Of a DNA stretch of 64,000 nt, positions 8,076 through 15,495 are shown in pieces. The stretch is taken from positions 1,860,001-1,924,000 of the forward strand of contig NZ_CP084528.1 of the NCBI RefSeq assembly GCF_020410745.1, read 5' to 3'. The DNA comes from Kaistella polysaccharea. Lineage in GTDB: Bacteria > Bacteroidota > Bacteroidia > Flavobacteriales > Weeksellaceae. Positions within the stretch are counted from its first letter, which is position 1; each line of letters starts with the position of its first letter. Both the position numbers and the translations under genes were made by a program. The notes under the pieces were generated by a model that was not told the origin of the DNA, ran no database searches, and worked only from the letters and a program-made list of their open reading frames with translations.

Positions 8076-9446
8076 TTATTTCTTTTTCGTTTTTACTTTA
8101 TCTGCCTCTTCTTTAATGAATGGATATTTCTGCTGCATATCTTCCAGTAAATGAGGATCTAGCTCTAAGGCGGTTGCGAGCGCGTTTCGTCCTTTTTTCT
8201 GATTATTCAGATGGAAATAGCAATTGCTCAGCTGATAATACAATTCGCCGCGGTTGTGCAATTTTGTAGCTTCCAAAAGAACAGAAATTGCTTCTTCATA
8301 TTCACCGACTAACATCAACACTTCTGATTGTGCATACCAATTATAAAAACGGCTTGGCTCAAAATCTACAAGTTTTTTCAGACAAATTAAACTCTCTTCA
8401 AATTCTCCAGCTTCGATATGTAAATAGGCCAATCTTTTCTGATAATCCAAATTACTTTCATTCAAAGAAACAGCTTCTTTCGCAAAATGCAGCGCTTCTT
8501 TCATGCTTCCCATTTCTTCGTAAACATAGGATTGCTCAATCATCGACATGTAAAACTGTGGATCATCACGCAATGATTTCTGAAAAGAATTTAAGGCCAA
8601 AACAGGTTGCTTATTTTCTTTGTAACAAAGTCCAATTTTATAAAAAGTAAAAGATTTGGTATATTCCAACTCCAACATTTCTTCGTATACGGCAATGGCT
8701 TTCAACCATTCTCCCATCGCTTCGAAACATGCAGCTTTATTTGCGTAAACGCCCACTGACTGAGAATTGATGGCCAATAAATAATCAAACCCTTTAATGG
8801 CTTCCTCGTAATTCTTTTTGTTAAAGTAAAACTGACCATACTCGTACCAGGCAGTTTCAGAAAAGGCATATTTATCCAAATAACCATTTAAAAATTCTAT
8901 GGCTTCGTCACTTCTTTTCAGCTGGTTGTAACAGAACATGATATTCTCTAAGGAATATTCGTCCTGCGGATCAAATTTGAGGGCCAGTTTATAATGCTTC
9001 AGCGCGTTGAAAGGATCTTCTAGATTTACATACTCGTCTGCAATAAAATTGTGCAGAAAGTTCTCTTCTTCACCAAGTTCCAAGGCCTTTTCGCAGTATT
9101 CTATAGAACGTCGTGGATTACCCAGATTTGAGTAATATTTCGCACAGCAAACCAGAAAGTCTGTTTTTTCAAGACAGCTTTCCTTTAATTCCGCCATGAG
9201 TTCTTTTGCTTCAGCGTATTTTTCTAATTCTAAAAAAACCTCAAATTGCTTAACCTTTAAGTCTAGGGAATTGGGATGAATTTTCAACCCATATTTGGTA
9301 GCCATATCGGCGAACGAAATATCTCCCATTTCCAGATAGTGAATAATGATTTCTTCATATTCTTCGGTTTCGAAGTACAATTCATCATTATTTTCAATCA
9401 TTGCTTCGAACTTTTGTACCAGTTCGTTTTCAAAAAATTCTTCCAA
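8076..9446 (-). CDS. Tetratricopeptide-repeat protein
   Basis: 456 residues made almost entirely of TPR-type helix pairs (for example LGNPRRSIEYCEKALELGEE and GEWLKAIAVYEEMLELEYTK), about ten repeats, with no signal peptide or membrane segment. It should be a cytoplasmic protein-binding scaffold; no partner can be named. The C-terminus is Lys-rich. The likely start is TTG at 9446 (MEEFFENELVQKFE); the next Met is at residue 16 and would remove a conserved-looking acidic helix. No catalytic motif is seen. It lies downstream of glmM on the same strand with a gap of about 100 nt. Confidence 0.85.
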   Translation of the reverse strand: MEEFFENELVQKFEAMIENNDELYFETEEYEEIIIHYLEMGDISFADMATKYGLKIHPNSLDLKVKQFEVFLELEKYAEAKELMAELKESCLEKTDFLVCCAKYYSNLGNPRRSIEYCEKALELGEEENFLHNFIADEYVNLEDPFNALKHYKLALKFDPQDEYSLENIMFCYNQLKRSDEAIEFLNGYLDKYAFSETAWYEYGQFYFNKKNYEEAIKGFDYLLAINSQSVGVYANKAACFEAMGEWLKAIAVYEEMLELEYTKSFTFYKIGLCYKENKQPVLALNSFQKSLRDDPQFYMSMIEQSYVYEEMGSMKEALHFAKEAVSLNESNLDYQKRLAYLHIEAGEFEESLICLKKLVDFEPSRFYNWYAQSEVLMLVGEYEEAISVLLEATKLHNRGELYYQLSNCYFHLNNQKKGRNALATALELDPHLLEDMQQKYPFIKEEADKVKTKKK

Positions 9447-9544
9447 TATATAATTTTGCGGTTCGTTACGAAGAGTGAAATTATCTTACAACCTTCGAAA
9501 AAAACCTTTTATTTAAACACTATTAAAATTAATAAAAATTTTGA

Positions 9545-10927
9545 TTATATCAAACTTCTTATTTTTTCGATCATCTGCTCTCCCAGCTGATCTGCTTCTT
9601 CCTGGGAAAAGGCTTCTGTATAAATTCTGATAATTGGTTCTGTATTCGATTTTCTCAAATGAACCCAATTATTTTCAAAATCAATTTTCAACCCGTCAAC
9701 CGTAGAAATCTCTTCGTTTTGATACTCTTTTTCCATTTTTGTTAAAAGGGAATCAACATTAATATCTGGTGTCAATTCAATTTTCTTTTTCCCCATGAAA
9801 TAACTGGGGTAAGTTGCTCTAAGTTCCGATACCGTTTTATTTTCTTTTGCTAAGTGTGTTAAAAACAACGCCACACCAACCAAAGAATCACGACCGTAAT
9901 GAAGTTCCGGATAGATGATTCCACCGTTTCCTTCACCGCCAATTACTGCGTTCTTTTCTTTCATTAAGGTTACAACATTCACTTCTCCAACAGCGCTGGC
10001 GAAATATTCAGAATCTAAATTTCGCGCTACATCTCTTAAAGCACGACTTGAGGAAAGATTAGAAATTGCAGCTCCTTTTTTATTCTTCAAAAGATAATCT
10101 GCTACGGCAACCAAAGTATATTCTTCACCGAACAATTCACCGTTTTGATCCACCAAAGCCAAACGGTCAACGTCTGGATCAACTACGATTCCGACATCTG
10201 CTTTCTCAGTTTTCATCAATTCGCAAATATCTCCCAAATGTTCTTTTAAAGGTTCCGGATTGTGGGGAAAATGACCGTTTGGTTCGCAATATAATTTTAC
10301 GACTTCACAGCCTAATTCTTCTAACAATTGAGGAATGGCAATTCCACCTGTTGAATTTACGGCATCAACGACGACTTTATATTTCTTTGCTTTGATGGCT
10401 TCTACATCAACCATTGGTAAATCCAGAATCTTTTGAATATGAATATCAAAACCATCATCTCTGGTATCGTATTTTCCTAAATCATCAACTTCAGCGTAAT
10501 CAAAATCTTGACTTTCTGCTAAAGCTAAAACTTCTGTTCCGTTTTCCCCGGTAATGAATTCGCCTTGTTCGTTTAATAATTTTAGTGCGTTCCACTGTTT
10601 CGGATTGTGAGAAGCGGTTAATATAATCCCCCCATCTGCATTCAATTCGGGAACCATTACCTCAACAGTTGGGGTGGTAGAAAGTCCCAAATCAATCACG
10701 TTAATTCCAAGACCTTGCAAAGTTGCCGTTACCAGAGAATTTACCATTGAACCGGAGATTCGTGCATCACGGCCAACAACTAAAGTTAAATCTTTTTTAT
10801 TTTTATTATTCTGAAGCCAGGTTCCAAAAGCAGAAGTAAATTTTACCACATCAAGTGGCGTTAAGTTTTCGTCAACTTTTCCCCCGATCGTTCCGCGGAT
10901 TCCTGAAATAGATTTTATTAGAGCCAT
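9545..10927 (-). CDS. glmM: Phosphoglucosamine mutase (alpha-D-phosphohexomutase family)
   Basis: About 460 residues. The phosphoserine loop TASHNP and the metal loop DPDVDR (within VVDPDVDRLALVD) are intact, and the C-terminal phosphate-binding loop RKSNTEPIIRIY is present. The family interconverts hexose-1- and -6-phosphates. In flavobacteria this orthologue is annotated GlmM, which makes glucosamine-1-phosphate for UDP-GlcNAc and the cell wall. A phosphomannomutase/phosphoglucomutase role cannot be excluded from sequence alone. The start was set at 10927 (MALIKSISGIRGTIGG) because SGIRGT is the conserved N-terminal motif; the 11 upstream codons lack family similarity. Confidence 0.88.
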   Translation of the reverse strand: MALIKSISGIRGTIGGKVDENLTPLDVVKFTSAFGTWLQNNKNKKDLTLVVGRDARISGSMVNSLVTATLQGLGINVIDLGLSTTPTVEVMVPELNADGGIILTASHNPKQWNALKLLNEQGEFITGENGTEVLALAESQDFDYAEVDDLGKYDTRDDGFDIHIQKILDLPMVDVEAIKAKKYKVVVDAVNSTGGIAIPQLLEELGCEVVKLYCEPNGHFPHNPEPLKEHLGDICELMKTEKADVGIVVDPDVDRLALVDQNGELFGEEYTLVAVADYLLKNKKGAAISNLSSSRALRDVARNLDSEYFASAVGEVNVVTLMKEKNAVIGGEGNGGIIYPELHYGRDSLVGVALFLTHLAKENKTVSELRATYPSYFMGKKKIELTPDINVDSLLTKMEKEYQNEEISTVDGLKIDFENNWVHLRKSNTEPIIRIYTEAFSQEEADQLGEQMIEKIRSLI

Positions 10928-10991
10928 AAAATGATTTTTTTTAATGATTTCTAAAAGCAAATGTTATGACAACATATGTTTTTTCAATGTG

Positions 10992-10999
10992 CAAAAATA
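10992..10999 (-). promoter_or_regulatory. -7 promoter box (TATTTTTG) for glmM
   Basis: On the minus strand TATTTTTG fits TAnnTTTG and lies 64 nt upstream of the glmM start. No good -33 element is visible, so confidence is limited. Confidence 0.35.
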
Positions 11000-11091
11000 C
11001 GAATAAAATAGGAGAAGGAATAGTAGGATGGATGCTAGTTTTCGTCGATCATATCGTAAATTATTGATTAGATGGAATTTAACGAATTAAC

Positions 11092-11241
11092 TTACGAACA
11101 ACCGCAATCTGAATCGCAATCAGAATCTTGTTTTTTAAATTTTTTTGCGCCAAATGTTTTCGCTAACATTTTAAATAAATAATAGCCCGCAAAGAGAACA
11201 ATCGCAGCGATCAATATATATTGAAATAACATGGAATCCAT
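11092..11241 (-). CDS. FeoB-associated Cys-tailed small membrane protein, copy 2
   Basis: A 49-residue gene: MDSMLFQYILIAAIVLFAGY, then LFKMLAKTFGAKKFKKQ and an acidic Cys-rich tail DCDSDCGCS. It has one transmembrane helix (about 5-24), a short basic linker and three Cys within seven residues at the C-terminus. It is clearly paralogous to the protein encoded just upstream at 11303-11455 (shared QYIxIAAxVLFAGYxLFK). Small Cys-rich proteins of this design follow feoB in many bacteria (FeoB-associated Cys-rich membrane protein family; functional analogues of FeoC are proposed). A metal-binding or redox role is an inference. Confidence 0.82.
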   Translation of the reverse strand: MDSMLFQYILIAAIVLFAGYYLFKMLAKTFGAKKFKKQDSDCDSDCGCS

Positions 11242-11302
11242 ATCTTAACTTTTAGAAAATTAATGATTTTTAGCGTAACAATTGCTCAATTGCAAATCGA
11301 AA

Positions 11303-11455
11303 TTAATGTCCACCACATTCTTGATCACACCCAAATTCTCCTTTTTTCTTTTTCTTAGAACTGAAGTTTGCAATGATCAGTTTGAATAAGGAATAACCCG
11401 CAAACAAAACCAGTGCTGCAATAATAATATATTGTAAAAGAAGTGAATTTTCCAT
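11303..11455 (-). CDS. FeoB-associated Cys-tailed small membrane protein, copy 1
   Basis: 50 residues, MENSLLLQYIIIAALVLFAG, then a basic KKKKKG linker and the tail FGCDQECGGH with two Cys and a terminal His. One transmembrane helix spans about 6-25. The ATG overlaps the feoB stop by one base (TAATG), so it is translationally coupled to feoB and probably acts with it. The open frame extends upstream inside feoB, but that part has no membrane-protein logic. It is the first of a tandem pair; the second copy is 61 nt downstream. Confidence 0.85.
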   Translation of the reverse strand: MENSLLLQYIIIAALVLFAGYSLFKLIIANFSSKKKKKGEFGCDQECGGH

Positions 11456-13485
11456 TACTTTAGTATTTGATAAACAAATAATGAGGCCACATACGCCAAG
11501 CCCGACATGCCAAAAAGTTGCGCCATCGTCCATTTCCAAGACTTGGTTTCTCTATATACAACGGCCAAAGTAGAGACACATTGCATGGCGAAGGCGTAAA
11601 AGAACAAGATTGAAATTCCTGTCGCGAAACTAAACACTTTTTCCCCGTTTGGTTTTACATCGCTGCGCATTTTATCAATAATGGTGCCTTCTGGCGCTTC
11701 TTCATCCAAGCTGTAAAGCGTAGACATTGTTCCGACGAAAACTTCCCGAGCGACAAAACTCGTCAGAATTCCAACTCCCATTTTCCAGTCATAACCCAAA
11801 GGTGCGATGGCGGGTTCTATTGATTTCCCCATTTTAGCCAAATAGGAATTTTCTAATTTTACATCAGTTGCTACAAAGTCTTTCGGGTTTTGTTTCGGCC
11901 CAATGTAACTGAAAAACCAAATGACAATACTGAAGAGGAAAATAATTTTCCCGGCACCCGTAATAAATTCCCAAACTTTTCCCAGAACGATTTTAAAATC
12001 ATAGCCGAAAAGAGGCATTTTATAAGATGGCAAATCCATCACAAGAAATGAAGTTCCTTTACTTTTAATAATTTTTTTCAGGATTAAAGAAGCCATTAAC
12101 GACGTAAAAAAACCGAGAAAATACATCGCCATTAAAGCCAATGCTTTATAACTGATCCCAATAAAAAATTTATTCGGAATAATTAATCCAATAATAATAC
12201 TGTACACCGGAAGTCGCGCAGAACACGTCATAAAAGGCGTAACGAGAATTGTAATAAGCCGTTCTTTTACATTCTCAATATTTCGCGTGGACATAATCGC
12301 GGGAATCGCGCAGGCAGTTCCGGAAACCAGAGGAACTATACTTTTTCCGTTTAATCCGAAAGGGCGAAGAAAGCGATCCATCAGAAAAATAACGCGGGAC
12401 ATATATCCAGAATCTTCCAGCAAGTAGAGAAAATATAGTAATATACCAATCTGCGGTGCAAAGACAACAATTCCCCCAACTCCCGGAATAATACCATTCG
12501 CTAACAGAGAATTTACAGGGCCAGCCGGCAACTGTGCATTTACAAATCCTGACAGCCAAAGGAAAAAATCGGAGATCCAGTTCATTGGATATTCTGCCAG
12601 AAAGAAAACACTTTGGAATATAAACAACAGCACAAACCCGAAAATCACATAACCCCAAAATTGGTGGACTAAAACTTTATCCAGTTTTTCGGTGAGTAAT
12701 TCTTTGAACTGTGGTTTTTTTGAAATGACTTTGCCTATAATTTTGTCAATTTCCTGATAACGCCTGATGGTTTCTTGTGTCTGTAACCGTTTCGGCACCA
12801 AACACTTAACTTCGTAGTTATTCATCTGCTCGCTTACGGTTTCTAACTTTCCTAAATAAGTGTCCGAGGAGAGTAAAGTCCAGACTTTATATTGATTTTC
12901 TTCTTTCGTTTCCTGCAAAATTTTGAAAACCAAACCTCTGTGTTCCGTTGGAATATCAAAAGAAACGGTTTCTGATTTGGTAAAACTTTGTTTATGAATT
13001 TCATCTCGAAGTTCTTCTATTCCTTGATTAAGTTTTGCATTGGCTTGTAAAACCGTTACATTTAATTCTTTGGAAAGTTGGGCAATATCAATGGTAATTC
13101 CACGACGTTGCGCCTGATCGATCTGGTTGACGACTAAAATAATGGGAATTCCTAAATCTTGAATTTGCTGAAATAAAAGCAAACCTCTTTTGATGCTTAA
13201 CGCTTCTAAAATATAAACAACACCGCTGTAATTATTCTGCTCATCAATCAGATATTTTGAAAATATGGCTTCATCCTCAGAACTTGGATAAATGCTGTAA
13301 GAACCCGGCAGATCAATTACCTCAACGCGCTCACCTTTATATTCGTAGCCTCCTGAATGACTCGCCACAGTTACGCCCGCATAATTACCGGTCTTCTGCT
13401 TTTTGCCGCATAAAAAATTAAAGACGGTTGATTTACCTACATTCGGATTTCCGACTAAAAGAATTTGTTTGTTTGAAGTGTTCAT
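11455..13485 (-). CDS. feoB: Ferrous iron transporter FeoB
   Basis: 676 residues. The N-terminal G-protein domain has G1 GNPNVGKST (12-20), G3 DLPG and G4 NQID. A helical linker precedes the membrane domain (from about 278), which holds the Gate motifs, including PLVSGTACAIPAIMSTR and TPFMTCSARLPVY, and FVAREVFVGTMSTLYS. It imports Fe(II) across the inner membrane, gated by GTP hydrolysis. It lies 40 nt after feoA and overlaps the downstream Cys-tailed gene. Length is on the short side for FeoB but all core motifs are present. Confidence 0.96.
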   Translation of the reverse strand: MNTSNKQILLVGNPNVGKSTVFNFLCGKKQKTGNYAGVTVASHSGGYEYKGERVEVIDLPGSYSIYPSSEDEAIFSKYLIDEQNNYSGVVYILEALSIKRGLLLFQQIQDLGIPIILVVNQIDQAQRRGITIDIAQLSKELNVTVLQANAKLNQGIEELRDEIHKQSFTKSETVSFDIPTEHRGLVFKILQETKEENQYKVWTLLSSDTYLGKLETVSEQMNNYEVKCLVPKRLQTQETIRRYQEIDKIIGKVISKKPQFKELLTEKLDKVLVHQFWGYVIFGFVLLFIFQSVFFLAEYPMNWISDFFLWLSGFVNAQLPAGPVNSLLANGIIPGVGGIVVFAPQIGILLYFLYLLEDSGYMSRVIFLMDRFLRPFGLNGKSIVPLVSGTACAIPAIMSTRNIENVKERLITILVTPFMTCSARLPVYSIIIGLIIPNKFFIGISYKALALMAMYFLGFFTSLMASLILKKIIKSKGTSFLVMDLPSYKMPLFGYDFKIVLGKVWEFITGAGKIIFLFSIVIWFFSYIGPKQNPKDFVATDVKLENSYLAKMGKSIEPAIAPLGYDWKMGVGILTSFVAREVFVGTMSTLYSLDEEAPEGTIIDKMRSDVKPNGEKVFSFATGISILFFYAFAMQCVSTLAVVYRETKSWKWTMAQLFGMSGLAYVASLFVYQILK

Positions 13486-13525
13486 TCTTCGCTCCTGGTG
13501 TATCTGTAAAGAATTCGGAGAATAT

Positions 13526-13780
13526 TTAAGTTAAACTTTCTACGATAATGAACCGTGCTTCTTCTTCTCGAAGTGCAATTCTGCTTTTTTCGTCACCGAA
13601 CTCAATATAAAGCGGTCCACTGAATGGTGCCTGATAGAGCACTTTAAAAACGGTTTGTGGCAATAGTCCCATTTCAATAATTTTATTGGGCATTACAAGG
13701 TCATTATTTTCATAACCGAGTATTTTCCCAAACTTATTCCGCGGGAAGCAACATAATTTATCTGAAATATCTCTTTTCAA
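13526..13780 (-). CDS. feoA: Ferrous iron transport protein A (FeoA, SH3-like)
   Basis: 84 residues with the FeoA signature of a small beta-barrel: NKIIEMGLLPQTVFKVLYQA, then GPLYIEFGDEKSRIALREEEARFI. FeoA is a cytosolic partner that supports FeoB activity. The likely start is TTG at 13780, 18 nt downstream of a -7 box; the first internal Met is too far into the domain. It forms an operon with feoB and the two Cys-tailed genes. No Fur box was recognised with confidence in the short leader. Confidence 0.88.
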   Translation of the reverse strand: MKRDISDKLCCFPRNKFGKILGYENNDLVMPNKIIEMGLLPQTVFKVLYQAPFSGPLYIEFGDEKSRIALREEEARFIIVESLT

Positions 13781-13798
13781 GGCTTAAATTTTGATAGG

Positions 13799-13806
13799 CA
13801 AATATA
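13799..13806 (-). promoter_or_regulatory. -7 promoter box (TATATTTG) of the feo operon
   Basis: A minus-strand TATATTTG is an exact TAnnTTTG match 18 nt before the feoA start. No TTG is present at the expected -33 position, so an activator or an atypical -33 may be used. Confidence 0.45.
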
Positions 13807-13856
13807 CGTTATTTAAATTAAATCTAAATAAGACTTTGGAAAATAATAGCGTAAAA

Positions 13857-13887
13857 AAACCTCAGAACAGTAAATGTTCCGAGGTTT
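13857..13887 (-). terminator. Rho-independent terminator after the GLPGLI-family gene
   Basis: A 13-bp stem (AAACCTCAGAACA with TGTTCCGAGGTTT, one mismatch) is followed on the minus strand by a run of T. Confidence 0.8.
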
Positions 13888-13916
13888 CAACAATTATAAT
13901 TTAATCTATCTGAAGT

Positions 13917-14807
13917 CTATTTTTTAGTCTTTTCTACGGGCATTTCAATGGGATTATCGTTGGCTTTATAAAACTCTATGGTTGTTTTCTCCTGTTTTTT
14001 TAAATAATCACCCATTGTACCGTCCATTCCGGGCATTTTAGTGGCAAGCATTGCTGGCGTAAGCATTGGTCTCATCGTTGCAAACGGGTCTTTCTTATAA
14101 TCTGCTAAAGTTTTGGTAAATTTTTCTCGCGTTAGTTCTTGTACTTTTCCGCCGTTTCCACCAGGCATTACAGACTCGATATAAGTTACTTCATTAAAGT
14201 TTGGTATTTTTTTGTTCCCCTTTAATTCCCAAGAATAATTATTTCCTTCATCGCTGATTTTCACAATAAGTCCGGGTAATCCGTGAAATTTATACGGTCC
14301 ATCCTGCAAGGGAATATCTGAAGTAAACCAAGCTGTCCACTTTCTGCCGCCGTATTCTGTGGTGGCTTTTTGAGCATTATAAGAACCAATTTTTTCTTTT
14401 TGAGAATCAATTTTCCAGTTTAATTTTAAATCCTCATTGTAACCGATGTTCATTGGAGTAAAACCACTGCTGATTCTATCAACAAACTGAACCTTCATTT
14501 CTGGATAGAATTTATAAATCTTCTCCGTGAATTTCGGCATGGTCATCGTGTTCGAAATATCTTTAAACATTCCAGATTTTTGCATGGCTTCCACCTGAAC
14601 TTTCAAGATGGAATCCTGTGCAACCAAGGTGTAATCTCTATAAATCGATTTATCTTTCGTCACATCTAAAATGGCCATCACTTTATCGACTTTCGCAGAA
14701 TCTTTCTTCGGTTTAAACGTTAATTCGTAAAAGAATCTATTAGCGGTTTCCTGCGCGTTAACTGCGAAAAAAGCCGTAAAAGCAACCAGAGCAAATATTT
14801 TTTTCAT
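13917..14807 (-). CDS. GLPGLI family secreted protein
   Basis: 296 residues with a signal peptide (MKKIFALVAFTAFFAVNAQ). The family-defining stretch appears as FHGLPGLIVKISD near the middle, preceded by TEYGGRKWTAWFTSDIPLQDGPYKF. GLPGLI proteins are Bacteroidota-specific, and their function is unknown; they are often encoded near large TonB-type outer-membrane proteins, one of which lies 0.7 kb away at 15496-18210. The mature protein is expected in the periplasm or outer-membrane periphery. No enzyme motif is seen. Confidence 0.9.
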   Translation of the reverse strand: MKKIFALVAFTAFFAVNAQETANRFFYELTFKPKKDSAKVDKVMAILDVTKDKSIYRDYTLVAQDSILKVQVEAMQKSGMFKDISNTMTMPKFTEKIYKFYPEMKVQFVDRISSGFTPMNIGYNEDLKLNWKIDSQKEKIGSYNAQKATTEYGGRKWTAWFTSDIPLQDGPYKFHGLPGLIVKISDEGNNYSWELKGNKKIPNFNEVTYIESVMPGGNGGKVQELTREKFTKTLADYKKDPFATMRPMLTPAMLATKMPGMDGTMGDYLKKQEKTTIEFYKANDNPIEMPVEKTKK

Positions 14808-14913
14808 ATTTATATTTTATAATTAGTAATCAAGTGAGGTTTTTTGTTACACATTTTCAGAATTATATGTTTTTTTTAACATTTATTTTAAAGGTTAATT
14901 CGCTACACCTTTC

Positions 14914-14921
14914 TACCTTTA
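14914..14921 (+). promoter_or_regulatory. Near-consensus -7 box (TACCTTTA) before the DinB-like gene
   Basis: TACCTTTA differs from TAnnTTTG only at the last base and lies 12 nt before the ATG at 14934. No -33 TTG is at the usual distance. Confidence 0.3.
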
Positions 14922-14933
14922 GAAAAACAAATT

Positions 14934-15431
14934 ATGGAAACATTACCTATTTTAAGAAATGAATTTGAGCAGGAATATGAAACCACAAAACAATTCCTAG
15001 CAGCTTTCCCAGAGGGGAAAAATGATTATCAACCTCATGAAAAAAGTATGAAATTGATGCCTTTAGCCATTCATATTGCGGAAATTTTCGGTTGGCCAGA
15101 ATTCATCATGAAAACAGAAAAATTAGATTTTGCAGCTGGTGATTATCAACCTACAATTCTTAACACCAAAGCTGAGCTTCTACAGAAATTTGAAGATGAT
15201 TATGCAAAAACGAAAGAAACTTTGGCTTCCATGCGCGAAGAGGATTTAACAGGTGGCTGGGCAATGAACATGGGTGATCAAGTTCTTGCAGATTTCAATA
15301 AATATAGTGCAATGCGTCATGCTTTAAATCAGATTACGCATCATCGCGCGCAACTGGGCGTTTATTACCGCTTAAACGATATTGCTTTGCCGGCAAGCTA
15401 CGGCCCGAGTGCAGATCATGAAAGCTTTTAA
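14934..15431 (+). CDS. DinB/YfiT-like four-helix metal-binding protein
   Basis: 165 residues with the DinB-superfamily layout: a His in the second helix (LAIHIAEIFGWPEF) and the paired His of the last helix (ITHHRAQLGVYYRL), which usually form a three-His metal site. It has no signal peptide, so it is cytoplasmic. The superfamily includes thiol transferases and uncharacterised damage-inducible proteins; the actual reaction cannot be predicted. The gene appears monocistronic, with its own weak promoter and a shared terminator downstream. Length is typical for the family. Confidence 0.82.
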   Translation: METLPILRNEFEQEYETTKQFLAAFPEGKNDYQPHEKSMKLMPLAIHIAEIFGWPEFIMKTEKLDFAAGDYQPTILNTKAELLQKFEDDYAKTKETLASMREEDLTGGWAMNMGDQVLADFNKYSAMRHALNQITHHRAQLGVYYRLNDIALPASYGPSADHESF

Positions 15432-15443
15432 AAATTCTACCGC

Positions 15444-15480
15444 AAAAAAAATCCCATCTCTTTATGAAATGGGATTTTTT
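15444..15480. terminator. Bidirectional terminator
   Basis: AAATCCCAT pairs with ATGGGATTT, with A-run and T-run flanks on both sides. It lies between the convergent DinB-like gene and TonB-type receptor gene and can serve both. Confidence 0.85.
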
Positions 15481-15495
15481 ACTTCTAAAATTTTC

